From a bacterium (GTDB lineage Bacteria; Myxococcota_A; Bradymonadia; UBA7976; UBA1532): a DNA stretch of 64,000 bases. Below, one piece after another: positions 52,542 through 64,000 of the stretch (position 1 is its first letter; each line of letters begins with the position of its first letter). Position numbers and translations under genes: made by a program. The DNA lies in NCBI GenBank assembly GCA_030427205.1, contig JAUHXC010000023.1:62001-126000 (forward strand). Direction: 5' to 3'. Under the pieces are notes generated by a model. The model saw only the letters and a list, made by a program, of their open reading frames with translations, did not search any database and was not told where the DNA came from.

Positions 52542-54323
52542 ATGTCGAAGCCCGCCGAAGAGCGCTCGCCCCCCGACACCTCCCCCGGCCAGCGGCCGGG
52601 CGGCCCGCCGGCATTCGAAGGCCGCCGCCGCGCCCGCCGGCTGGCGCTGGCGGTGCTCGGGCTGACCCACATCGCCGCCTTCGCCTCGTTCGGGGTGCAG
52701 CTCGAGGGGCTGGTGGGCGCCGAGGGCATCATGCCCGCCGCCGACTTCCTCGAGCGGGCCGGGCAATACTTCACCGGCCGCGGGGAGAGCCCGTGGGCCA
52801 ACCTGCCGAGCCTGGCCTGGATCACCGGCGCGTCGGACGGGGTGATGACCGCCTTCTGTGTGCTCGGCGCGCTGTGCGGCGGGCTCCTGGTGGCCGGCGT
52901 CGTGCCGCGGCTGGCCCTGTTCGTCGCCTGGGCGCTCTACCTGTCGCTGCTGCCGCTGGGCTCGCCCTTCCTGTCGTATCAGTGGGACATCCTGCTGCTC
53001 GAGGTCAGCTTCGTCGGCCTGTTCTACGCCCCGCGCGGCTGGCGTCCGCGCCCGTCGACCGGCGAGGCGGAGCCGCCGGCGGCCGGCGTCTGGCTGATGC
53101 GGCTGGTGCTGTTCAAGCTCATGCTGATGTCGGGGGCGGTCAAGCTGACGAGCGGCGACCCGACCTGGCAGGATCTGACCGCGCTGGACTATCACTACTG
53201 GACCCAGCCCATCCCGCATCCGCTGGCATGGTTCGCCCACAACCTGCCCGATTGGACCCGCAGCTTCAGCGTGCTGGGCAATCACTTCGCCGAGCTGTTC
53301 GCCCCGTGGCTGGTGCTGTTCGCGCCGCGGGGCTGGCGGCTCTTCGCGTGGGGCGTCGGGATCGTGCTGATCATGGCCTGGGGCGTGGGCGATCTGGGCG
53401 CGGTGCACGTGCTGTGCGGCGGCCTCTTGACGGTGGCGCTGGGCTGGCGCGACCGTCATCGCTCCCGCTGGCCGGCGGCGCTGGTCTTCACCGGGCTCTT
53501 GCTGACGATCGCCGGCACGGGCAACTACGGCTTCTTCCACCTGCTGACCTTCGCGCTGGTGCTGACCCTGCTGCACGACGGCGACCTGAGCCGGCTGGTG
53601 GGCCGCCCGCTGGCGTGGGCCAGGGCCCGCGGGTGGGCCAACAACGTCGCGCCGCCGTCGAGCGAGGCGGGCCCGGCGGCGCCGCGCTGGCTGCGCCGGG
53701 TGACGCTCGCGGCGGCGGTGGTGATCGTGCCGCTGTCGGCGGCGCAGCTCGGGCTGCGGCTCGGCGGGGGCACGCTGCGCGCCTGGGAGCGGGGCGACGC
53801 CGAGCTGAGCGTGGTGCAGCGGCTGGCCTACGACAGCTCGAAGTGGGCCCGCGCGGCGCTCGATCCGGTGCGTCAGCTGCACTCGATCAACGGCTACGGG
53901 CTCTTCGCCCGCATGACCACCACCCGCTACGAGCTGATCGTCGAAGGCACCGACGACGGGCAGCGCTGGCGGGCCTATCGCTTCGTCTACAAGCCCGATA
54001 CCCCCGACGCGCCGCTGCGCTTCGCCGGCCTGCACATGCCGCGGCTCGACTGGCAGATGTGGTTCGCCGCGCTGACCCCGCGCTGCCGGGGCAACTGGTC
54101 GGTGGCCTTCGTGCGGCGGCTGCTCGAGGGGTCGCCGGCGGTGAAGGCGCTGCTGGCCCACGACCCCTTCCCCGACGCGCCGCCGCGCGCGATCCGCATC
54201 CGGCGGGTCGATACCCGCTTCACCACGCCCGCGGAGCGGGAGGCCTCGGGTGATGTCTGGGCGTTCGACGAGGCGGGCACGTGGTGCCGACCGCTGACCA
54301 CGGACGACTTCGCGGGGCGCTGA
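52542..54323 (+). CDS. Lipase-maturation-factor-like membrane protein
   Basis: A 593-aa polytopic membrane protein. Motifs match the LMF1/LMF2 family: FLSYQWDILLLEVSFVGLFYAPR, RLVLFKLMLMSGAVKLTSGDPTW, LDYHYWTQPIPHPLAWFAHNLP, and the C-terminal FLP-like part TRYELIVEGTDDGQRWRAY with PRLDWQMWFAAL. In animals LMF1 aids lipase folding in the ER; bacterial homologues are common but uncharacterised. About ten helices in residues 30-400, then a soluble domain. The initiator ATG at 52542 gives an 18-residue Pro-rich lead before a basic patch. First gene of the plus-strand signalling block. Confidence 0.88.
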   Translation: MSKPAEERSPPDTSPGQRPGGPPAFEGRRRARRLALAVLGLTHIAAFASFGVQLEGLVGAEGIMPAADFLERAGQYFTGRGESPWANLPSLAWITGASDGVMTAFCVLGALCGGLLVAGVVPRLALFVAWALYLSLLPLGSPFLSYQWDILLLEVSFVGLFYAPRGWRPRPSTGEAEPPAAGVWLMRLVLFKLMLMSGAVKLTSGDPTWQDLTALDYHYWTQPIPHPLAWFAHNLPDWTRSFSVLGNHFAELFAPWLVLFAPRGWRLFAWGVGIVLIMAWGVGDLGAVHVLCGGLLTVALGWRDRHRSRWPAALVFTGLLLTIAGTGNYGFFHLLTFALVLTLLHDGDLSRLVGRPLAWARARGWANNVAPPSSEAGPAAPRWLRRVTLAAAVVIVPLSAAQLGLRLGGGTLRAWERGDAELSVVQRLAYDSSKWARAALDPVRQLHSINGYGLFARMTTTRYELIVEGTDDGQRWRAYRFVYKPDTPDAPLRFAGLHMPRLDWQMWFAALTPRCRGNWSVAFVRRLLEGSPAVKALLAHDPFPDAPPRAIRIRRVDTRFTTPAEREASGDVWAFDEAGTWCRPLTTDDFAGR

Positions 54324-54418
54324 ACGCAATAGACCGTCGACGGCATGAAACGGGGCGTATCGCCACACACTCCCATGAGGGCGCGCCGATGTGTTCGGCG
54401 TACCCGAAGCGGGGGAGC

Positions 54419-55516
54419 ATGACCGACGACAGCCTCGAAGCATTCCTGGTCCGCCACACCGATCAGCTCGTCGCCCGCTGGGTGAAGGTGATCCGGCGGG
54501 AGAACCCGATCCTGCGCGATCTGCCGCAGCAGCTCGTCGTCGACGCGATGGCGCTGTTCATCGAGCAGGTGGCGCTGTCGCTGTCCGACGACGAGGTGCC
54601 CTGGGACTCGCGCATCGCCCGCTCCCACGGGGAGCACCGCCAGGGCATCGCCGTGGGGCTTCAGGGGCTGATCGCCGAGTACGGGCTGTTCTTGCAGGTG
54701 GTGCACCGGCTGATCGAAGAGCAGGGTCAGGCGCTGTCCGCCGAGCAGGCGATGGACCTCTCGCAGCGGGTCCTGGCGGGGGCGGCGGCGTCGGCCCACG
54801 CCTACGCCGAGCACGAGGCCCGCGAGCGGCGGCGGCGGGACGCCGAGCGCTTCGCGTTTCTGGCCCACGACCTGCGCAACCCGATGGCGGTCATCCGCAT
54901 GGCGTGGAGCCTGCTCGAGCGGCGCGGTGATCTGCCCGAGAACGAGACGGTGCGCATGATCGATCGCGCGCTCGGCAGCATGGTCGACCGGCTCGAAGAG
55001 TCGCTCGCCGAGATGCAGGCCCGGGTGGATGGCCTCGACGATGCGCGGCGCCTGTGCACGATGCAGACGCTGGTCGATGGCGCGGTCGAAGAGGTGCGGC
55101 TCGACGCGCTGGGCAAGACCGTCGACCTGATCGTCGAGCCCTCGCCGACGGTGTGGCTCGAGGTCGACGAGAGCCTGATGCGGGCGGCGGCGATCAACAT
55201 CATGCACAACGCGATCAAGCACACCCCCGGCGGCACCACGGTGCGGGTCTGGTGGGAGCACGTCGACGACGCGGCGAGCCTGCACGTCGCCGACGAGGGC
55301 AAAGGCATCGACCCCGAGACCGCCGAGCAGATCTACGAGGCGTTCAGCGTGGGGGCCGACGGCGCGGCCGGCTTCGGGCTGGGGCTGGCCATCGTGCAGC
55401 GGGCGGTGAGCGCCCACCAGGGGTCGGTGCACATGGAGAACCGGCCGCCGCCGGAGACGGGGTGCGTCTTCACGATCATCCTGCCGGCGGCCGAGCCGGA
55501 CGGGCAGCCGACCTGA
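54419..55516 (+). CDS. Soluble histidine kinase with RsbRD-like N-terminus
   Basis: A 365-aa sensor kinase without transmembrane segments. Residues 1-130 resemble the RsbRD N-terminal domain (LEAFLVRHTDQLVARWVKVIR). The phospho-acceptor is His150 in FLAHDLRNPM; the ATPase domain has NIMHNAIKHTP (N box), DEGKGID (G1) and GFGLGLAIV (G2). Autophosphorylation and transfer to a response regulator are expected, but no regulator is adjacent. The start at 54419 is a little uncertain: an ATG at 54389 has a better-spaced GAGG and would add ten residues. It precedes the Ser/Thr kinase gene by 52 bp. Confidence 0.9.
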   Translation: MTDDSLEAFLVRHTDQLVARWVKVIRRENPILRDLPQQLVVDAMALFIEQVALSLSDDEVPWDSRIARSHGEHRQGIAVGLQGLIAEYGLFLQVVHRLIEEQGQALSAEQAMDLSQRVLAGAAASAHAYAEHEARERRRRDAERFAFLAHDLRNPMAVIRMAWSLLERRGDLPENETVRMIDRALGSMVDRLEESLAEMQARVDGLDDARRLCTMQTLVDGAVEEVRLDALGKTVDLIVEPSPTVWLEVDESLMRAAAINIMHNAIKHTPGGTTVRVWWEHVDDAASLHVADEGKGIDPETAEQIYEAFSVGADGAAGFGLGLAIVQRAVSAHQGSVHMENRPPPETGCVFTIILPAAEPDGQPT

Positions 55517-55568
55517 ACCGAGGCGGGGGTTCCTTGCCCGTGCGCGGGTGCGCCTGCATGATGCCTGC

Positions 55569-57074
55569 ATGAAGCGCCTCGGGCCCTATCACCTGCAGCG
55601 CGAGCTGGCCGTCGGTGGCATGGCCGAGGTCTATCTCGCCGAGCATCGGGCCCCGGCCGACGTGCGCCGCGACGTGGTCGTCAAGCGGGTGCTGCCGCAG
55701 TTCGTCGACGATCGCGATTTTCGCAATATGTTCCTCGACGAGGCCCGCCTGATGGCGGCGCTGGCCCACCCCTACATCGCGCAGGTCTACGACGTGGGGC
55801 TCGAGGGCGAGAACTGCTACCTGGTGATGGAGTACATCCGCGGCCCGACGGTGCGCGACCTGCTCGGCGCGGCGGCCGATCAGGGGCGGGCCGGGCTGCC
55901 GCGGCCGGCGGCGCTGGCCATCGGGCTGGCGGTGGCCGAGGCGCTGGACTACGTGCACGGGCGGATGGGCCCCGACGGGCAGCCGCTGGGCATCGTGCAC
56001 CGCGACCTCAACCCGTCGAACGTGATGGTGGCCTACTCCGGCGGGGTCAAGCTGATCGACTTCGGCATCGCCAAGGCCGCCAGCCGCCTGCACCAGACCC
56101 GGGGGCACATCGTGCGCGGCACCCGGGGCTACATCGCGCCGGAGCAGATCGACCGCCGGGCGCCGCTCGACCACCGGGCCGACATCTTCGCGCTGGGCGT
56201 GCTGCTCTACGAGCTGTGTCTGGGCCGCAACCCGTACGGCGACTCGATGGACGCCCGCCAGCTCATGCGGGTGGTGCGGGGCAGCTATCGCCCGCCGCGC
56301 CATCGCGACCCGCGGTTCCCCGCGGCGCTCGATCGGCTGGTGCGCGGCTGCCTCGAGCCCGACCCGAGCGCGCGGCCGCCGACGATGCGCGCGGTGGCCG
56401 ACGCGCTGGCGGCGCACATGCGCGAGACCGGCGAGAGCGCGACGCTGGCCGAGCTGGGCGATCTGGCGACGGCGATGGTGCCCGACGATCACGGCCCGCG
56501 CGCCATCCGCCGCCCCTCGCGCCAGACCCGCGAGCACCTCGACGAGGCGGCCGGGCTGGGTCCCGAGGAGCTCACCGAGCCCTCGCTGGTCATCGACATG
56601 GGCCCCGAGGGCGACGAGACCGACGAAGAGACGAAGCGCAACCGGGTGGTGACCGCGCCGCCCGACGAGGAGGACTCGACCCTCGAGGTGCGCCGCGACG
56701 CGCTGGTCTCCGACCCGCCGCGCCGGACCCGGGCGATGGCCTTCGACAGCGCGCCGCCTCCGCCGCCGATCCCCGGCCCGCCTGCGCCGCCGGTCCCCGG
56801 CCCGCCTGCGCCGAGCCCGCCCGCGCCGAGCCCGCCCGCGCCGAGCCCGCCGCCCCGCGACCCGCAGGTGCTGGTGCAGACCCAGACGATGGACGCTTTG
56901 TCGGTCGACGTGCGTAGAGCCGGTGGCGGGGCCCGACGCGGCGCGCCGGCGACGATCCAGGGCCAGCTGCCGCCGATGCCGCGGCGGCGGCGGCACAACC
57001 TGCTGCTGCTGGGCCTGCTGGCGGTGGTCCTGGGCCTGGCGTCGGCGCTGGTGGTGCTCTTCGTCACCCGCTGA
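55569..57074 (+). CDS. Eukaryotic-type Ser/Thr protein kinase with C-terminal membrane anchor
   Basis: A 501-aa kinase. The Gly loop AVGGMAEVYLAEH, Lys in VVVKRVLP, catalytic HRDLNPSNVMV, DFGIAK, and APEQIDR are all present, so an active kinase is expected. Note Asn replaces the usual Lys in HRDLKPxN. Residues 290-475 are charged and Pro-rich (GPPAPPVPGPPAPSPPAPSP) and a single transmembrane helix ends the protein (LLLLGLLAVVLGLASALVVLF), so the kinase faces the cytoplasm. The ATG at 55569 is chosen because the kinase fold begins at once (MKRLGPYHLQRELAVGGM). Confidence 0.93.
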   Translation: MKRLGPYHLQRELAVGGMAEVYLAEHRAPADVRRDVVVKRVLPQFVDDRDFRNMFLDEARLMAALAHPYIAQVYDVGLEGENCYLVMEYIRGPTVRDLLGAAADQGRAGLPRPAALAIGLAVAEALDYVHGRMGPDGQPLGIVHRDLNPSNVMVAYSGGVKLIDFGIAKAASRLHQTRGHIVRGTRGYIAPEQIDRRAPLDHRADIFALGVLLYELCLGRNPYGDSMDARQLMRVVRGSYRPPRHRDPRFPAALDRLVRGCLEPDPSARPPTMRAVADALAAHMRETGESATLAELGDLATAMVPDDHGPRAIRRPSRQTREHLDEAAGLGPEELTEPSLVIDMGPEGDETDEETKRNRVVTAPPDEEDSTLEVRRDALVSDPPRRTRAMAFDSAPPPPPIPGPPAPPVPGPPAPSPPAPSPPAPSPPPRDPQVLVQTQTMDALSVDVRRAGGGARRGAPATIQGQLPPMPRRRRHNLLLLGLLAVVLGLASALVVLFVTR

Positions 57075-57199
57075 GTGCGCCGTGCAGCCCCCATAGCTCA
57101 CAAGGCGCACCCGATCGCGGTTTGAGTGTATCCTGTGCGAGCCCGGGTGACGGCGTCCGGGTCGAATCGAAGCCCCGGCCGGGGATACCACGGAGAACG

Positions 57200-59803
57200 G
57201 TGAGCGAAGACGGCCTCATCTGCCCGCTGTGCAGCCGCGCGCTGAGCGCCGCGGCGCCCGTCTGCCCCAACGACCACGGCCTCGAGATCAGGGGCGTGCC
57301 GGCGATCGAGGTCGAGCGCACCCCGCGCTCGAAGCGCCACCTGCTCGGCGTCACCATCTCCGAGACCTACGTCATCAACGGCTTCCTCGGCTCGGGCGGC
57401 TTCGGCGCGGTCTACAAGGCCCGCCAGACCAGCGTCGGCCGCGACGTCGCGCTCAAGCTCCTGACCACCGACGCGGTCAACGACCCGGCGGTCATCGAGC
57501 GCTTCCGCCGCGAGGCGCGCACCGCCGCGGCGCTGCTCGACCCCAACGTGGTGACCATCTTCGACTTCGGCGAGACCCGGCTGACCGAGCTGGCCGACGA
57601 CCACGCGCTGTGGATCGCCATGGAGCTGGTGATCGGCCCCACGCTCAAGGCGGTGCTGCGCGCGGACGGCTGCCCCGGCCTCGAAGGCGCGGTGCTGACC
57701 GGGGTGAACATTCTGCGCGGGCTCAGCGCCGCCCACCGCATCGGCGTGGTGCACCGCGACCTCAAGCCGGGCAACGTGCTCATCGACGAGACCAAGGGGC
57801 GGCCGTACTTCGCCCGGCTCTTCGACTTCGGCATCGCCTCGCTGCAGGGCTCGGGCGGGCAGACGATGAGCGTGGGCGCCGGCGGGGTGCTCGGCACGCC
57901 CAAGTACATGGCCCCCGAGCAGTGGCGCGCGGCGCGCACGACGCCGGCCACCGACATCTACGCCTTCGGCGTCATGCTCGCCGAGATGCTGCTCGGCGAG
58001 CCGCCCATCCCCAAGATGGAGCTGGTGCAGATGGCCGCCGCCCACTGCCGCGGCCCGCGCCCGCGGGTGCAGTGGACCGCGCGCGGCGAGCCGGTGCCGC
58101 GGGCGCTGACCGAGTTCATCGAGATCTGCACCGCCATCGAGCGCGAAGACCGCTACGCGTCGGCCCCCGAAGCGCTGGAGGTGCTCGACGAGATCGCCGC
58201 CGCCTTCGACGGGCGGGGCTCCGGCCGGCCGCTGCCGGTGAGCGTCGGCCCGGGCTCGCTGCGGCCGGGCGGCTCCTCGGTCGGGATATCCTCCGGCGTC
58301 GACCCCTTCGACGACGGCTCGGGCAGCGGATCGGGCTCGTTCGACGCGCCGCCGCCGCCGAGCCCGGCCAACGCCGGGGTCATCGACATCTTCGACCCGG
58401 CGGCGTCGATCGACGTCTTCGACCCCGACCTGTCGGCCGACCCCATGGCGCCCGCCGGGCGCTCGGCGGAGATCCCGCCGCCGTTGGCCGGCGACGACGA
58501 TACGCTGGTCGTCGAGAGCGTGGCCGAGCCGACGCCCGACCCGCCGCCGGAGCGCTCGGCGCGCAGCCTGCTGCTGCCGCCCGCCGCGGTGGGCGGCGGC
58601 CCCGCGATCCCGCCGCCGTTCGGCTCGATCGACGTCAGCGGCGCCGACCGCCGGCTCCGCGACCGCCGCTCGCTGCCCGGGGCGCGCCTCGGCGATCGAA
58701 CGTCGCTGGGCGGGATCTCGGGCTCGGTCGATCCGGAGCCGGCGTCCCTGCCGCCGCTGGTCGACTTCGACTCGATCCCGCCCGCCGAGGCCTCGGGGCC
58801 GCCGCTCTCGGCGCCGCCGGCCCCGGCCGAGATCGACGACGCGCCCGCCGACTCCGAGCCGGCCTCCGACGGCACGGGCCGCGCGGCGCCGATCCGCCGA
58901 ACGCTGCCGCCGGCCGGTCCGCCGACCGACGAAGACATCGCGCCGATCCCCGGGCAGCGCCCGTCGACCGCGCCGCCGGCCGTCGCGGCCCCCGAGATCG
59001 AAGAGCCGCCGCCGCAGCCCGGCCGATCGCTGTGGCCGCTGACGACCGCGGTGCTGGTGCTGATGCTGGTGCTGCTGGCGCTGCGGCTCACCGACGGCGG
59101 CGAGGCGGTCGAGCCCACGCCGGAGACGCCGACCGCGGCGTCGAATACCGAGCGCCCGGTCGAGCCGGCCGCGCCCGACGCGCCGGCGCTGACCGCGCGG
59201 GCGGCGCCCCCGACGATGCCTGCGCAGCCGACGCCGAAGGCCGCCGAGCCCCCCGAAGCCGCCGAGCCCCCGACGCCCGCCGAGAAACCCGAGGCCGTCG
59301 CGACGCCCAAAGCCCGGCCGACGGCGCCGCCGCAGCCCGCCGAGACGCCCGAGCCCGCACAGACGCCCGAGCCCGCACAGACGCCCGAGCCCGCCGAGAA
59401 GCCCGCGCCGAAGCCCGCGCCGAAGCCCGCGCCCGCCGGGCGCACGAGGCCCGCGCCGCCCGCGCCGAAACCCAAGCCTGAGCCCGTCGAGCCGCCCGAG
59501 CCCGCGCCCGTCGAGACGCCCAGGCCCGCGCCGCCCGAGCCGAAACCCAAGCCGCCCGAGCCGCCCGCGCCCGCCGTGAGGCCGGCGCCTGCTCCGCCGC
59601 CGGCGCCGACGCCTGCGGGCAACAGCGTCGCCGAGGCGACCTACGCCCGCGGTATCGACGCCATGCGGCGCGGTGCGTTCGCCACCGCCCAGCGGCTGTT
59701 GACCCAGGCGCTGGGCCAGGGCCTCGCCGGCGCCAAGGCCGCCGACGCCCGCCAGCGCATCGGCCAGCTCGCCGAGCAGGCGGTCCTGGAGGACGACTTC
59801 TGA
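57200..59803 (+). CDS. Ser/Thr protein kinase with zinc-ribbon-like N-terminus and Pro-rich export tail
   Basis: An 867-aa kinase. GTG at 57200 with GGAGA upstream is the likely start, since a four-ligand ribbon follows at once (CPLC, then CPNDH). Kinase motifs: GSGGFGAVYKA, VALKLLT, VVHRDLKPGNVLI, DFGIAS and APEQWRA. After residue 330 comes a long Asp/Pro/Ser linker, a transmembrane helix near 611-632 (LTTAVLVLMLVLLALRL), then an Ala/Pro/Glu repeat region (AQTPEPAQTPEPAE and KPAPKPAP types) that would lie outside, and a short helical end. Its stop overlaps the next start (TGATG), coupling it to the TPR protein. Confidence 0.92.
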   Translation: MSEDGLICPLCSRALSAAAPVCPNDHGLEIRGVPAIEVERTPRSKRHLLGVTISETYVINGFLGSGGFGAVYKARQTSVGRDVALKLLTTDAVNDPAVIERFRREARTAAALLDPNVVTIFDFGETRLTELADDHALWIAMELVIGPTLKAVLRADGCPGLEGAVLTGVNILRGLSAAHRIGVVHRDLKPGNVLIDETKGRPYFARLFDFGIASLQGSGGQTMSVGAGGVLGTPKYMAPEQWRAARTTPATDIYAFGVMLAEMLLGEPPIPKMELVQMAAAHCRGPRPRVQWTARGEPVPRALTEFIEICTAIEREDRYASAPEALEVLDEIAAAFDGRGSGRPLPVSVGPGSLRPGGSSVGISSGVDPFDDGSGSGSGSFDAPPPPSPANAGVIDIFDPAASIDVFDPDLSADPMAPAGRSAEIPPPLAGDDDTLVVESVAEPTPDPPPERSARSLLLPPAAVGGGPAIPPPFGSIDVSGADRRLRDRRSLPGARLGDRTSLGGISGSVDPEPASLPPLVDFDSIPPAEASGPPLSAPPAPAEIDDAPADSEPASDGTGRAAPIRRTLPPAGPPTDEDIAPIPGQRPSTAPPAVAAPEIEEPPPQPGRSLWPLTTAVLVLMLVLLALRLTDGGEAVEPTPETPTAASNTERPVEPAAPDAPALTARAAPPTMPAQPTPKAAEPPEAAEPPTPAEKPEAVATPKARPTAPPQPAETPEPAQTPEPAQTPEPAEKPAPKPAPKPAPAGRTRPAPPAPKPKPEPVEPPEPAPVETPRPAPPEPKPKPPEPPAPAVRPAPAPPPAPTPAGNSVAEATYARGIDAMRRGAFATAQRLLTQALGQGLAGAKAADARQRIGQLAEQAVLEDDF

Positions 59804-60705
59804 TGGCGCGGTACGTCTCCCCGCTGCTGGCGTTGGCCGTGGCCGGCGCGCCGCTGAGCCCCGCGCTGGCCCAGGCCCCCGCCGAGGCCTGCGTCGCCCG
59901 CGACCCGGTCACCGCCGAGATCAACGCCCGCGAGGGCATCCGGCTGGCCAAGGACGGGAACTTCGAGGCCGCCGAGGCCCTGTTCATGACCGCGACCGCC
60001 CTCGACCCGTGCGTGGCGAAGTATCCCTATCTGCTCGGTCGGGCCCACGACCGCCAGGACGACCTCCAGGCGGCGGCGACGGCCTACCAGAGCGTCATCG
60101 ACCGCTTCCCGACGTCGGTGGAGTACACCAAGGCCCAGGGGGCGCTGATCAAGCTGCAGGTGCGGCTGAAGGCGCTCGAGGCGCAGGCCGCCGAAGAGAA
60201 GGCGGCCAAGGAAGAGGCCCGCCGGCAAGCCCAGGCCGACGCCGAACGCGAGGCCCGCGAGGCCGAGCAGAGGGCCCTCGCCGCAGAGGCCCGCCGGGTC
60301 GCCAAAGCGGCCCGCAAAGCCCGCGAGGCCGAGCGCATGCGCCTGACCAGCGGAGACCCGGGGATCGGCGGACAGTCCGACCCCGACGACATGCCCTGGG
60401 CCACGGTGGGCTGGTTGACCGCCGGCCTGGGGCTCGTCGCGCTCGGCGCGGGTATCGGCTTCTCGCTCGCCGCCCAGGACGCCGACGACGAGCTGGCCCT
60501 CGCCGCGACCCGGCCCGATCGGGCGCGCTACGACGACCTCGTCGACCAGCGCGAGACGTTCTCGACCATCGGCTACGCCGGCTACGGCGTCGGCGCCGCG
60601 CTGGTGCTCGGCGGCCTGACGCTGGTGCTCGTCGACGAGGCGCCGGCGCCCGCCGTCGCGCCCACCGAGGGCGGCGCCGTCGTCGGGCTCAGCGGGCGTT
60701 TCTGA
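59803..60705 (+). CDS. Exported TPR-type protein with two C-terminal hydrophobic segments
   Basis: A 300-aa protein with signal peptide ending near LSPALAQ. Residues 40-115 are TPR-like (NAREGIRLAKDGNFEAAEALF, then YLLGRAHDRQDDLQAAATAYQSV). A charged coiled coil (120-185, Ala/Glu/Arg-rich) follows, then two hydrophobic stretches (VGWLTAGLGLVALGAGIGFS and IGYAGYGVGAALVLGGLTLVL), a layout frequent in Myxococcota-like genomes beside Ser/Thr kinases. Starts within the kinase stop codon, so the two are co-expressed. Precise role unknown. Confidence 0.85.
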   Translation: MARYVSPLLALAVAGAPLSPALAQAPAEACVARDPVTAEINAREGIRLAKDGNFEAAEALFMTATALDPCVAKYPYLLGRAHDRQDDLQAAATAYQSVIDRFPTSVEYTKAQGALIKLQVRLKALEAQAAEEKAAKEEARRQAQADAEREAREAEQRALAAEARRVAKAARKAREAERMRLTSGDPGIGGQSDPDDMPWATVGWLTAGLGLVALGAGIGFSLAAQDADDELALAATRPDRARYDDLVDQRETFSTIGYAGYGVGAALVLGGLTLVLVDEAPAPAVAPTEGGAVVGLSGRF

Positions 60706-60770
60706 GCCGGTAACCCACCGACCCGGGCCCCGGTGTAGTCTGGGCACCTCAACCGCTGCGAGGAGCGTCG

Positions 60771-64000
<3,230 letters not shown>

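Noticed and set aside
59330..59600. Separate repeat element
   Set aside because: The Ala/Pro/Glu repeats are the extracellular tail of the second Ser/Thr kinase.

Overview
The window is very GC-rich DNA with dense codon-biased genes. Several features recall Myxococcota or Bradymonadota-type deltaproteobacteria: many lipoproteins and secreted proteins with Asp-rich calcium-type repeats (thrombospondin type 3 and MopE-like CNGxDDDCDG motifs), a Gly-Glu hexanucleotide linker, two eukaryote-type Ser/Thr kinases, caspase-like proteins and a phylum-typical holB/metG neighbourhood. The lineage is an inference; no rRNA or other phylogenetic marker was seen. I found no tRNA, rRNA, CRISPR array or insertion sequence.

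Layout. 1-1200: non-coding repeats (a dyad array with about 43-bp spacing, then a 33-bp minisatellite). 1201-15274 (minus): an 11-kb secreted multidomain protein, then a three-gene cluster encoding a GDPD lipoprotein, a small barrel-like secreted protein and a Cys-rich lipoprotein with a Gly-Glu linker. 15376-37490 (plus): FadL-type porin, holB, a basic low-complexity protein, metG, dps, alkB-like dioxygenase behind an SOS-box-like site, DUF1801 and TsaA/TrmO-like proteins, a DNA2/NAM7-type helicase, a steroid-5-alpha-reductase-type membrane enzyme, a MopE-like lipoprotein, an RnfD/NqrB-like protein fused to Sel1-type repeats, a repeat-filled gap, an 841-aa protein with a candidate caspase-type dyad, a PEBP protein, aidB and a membrane HEAT-like protein. 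37651-42838 (minus): a desaturase/hydroxylase and two secreted proteins of unknown function, separated by two more 42-bp arrays. 42903-45269 (plus): caspase-FGE fusion. 45787-52359 (minus): a ten-repeat lipoprotein, a four-gene 7-deazaguanine (preQ0) cluster with two QueC paralogues, and a small secreted protein. 52542-64000 (plus): LMF-like membrane protein, histidine kinase, two Ser/Thr kinases, a TPR protein and a MopE-type lipoprotein cut by the window end.

How the genes fit together. Clear functional groups are translation and replication housekeeping (holB-metG), DNA protection and alkylation repair (dps, alkB-like, aidB), preQ0 synthesis (queD-queC-queE-queC), and a phosphorelay block (His kinase, two Ser/Thr kinases, TPR partner). 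The rest is dominated by exported proteins that probably decorate the envelope.

The least explained signal is non-coding. Three separate intergenic arrays have a period of 42-43 bp, equal to four helical turns. Each array has its own dyad-symmetric element, and in the first array the palindromes keep perfect symmetry through paired base changes. A 33-bp array and its roughly 300-bp leader occur twice, and one copy is followed by a 160-bp inverted-repeat element.
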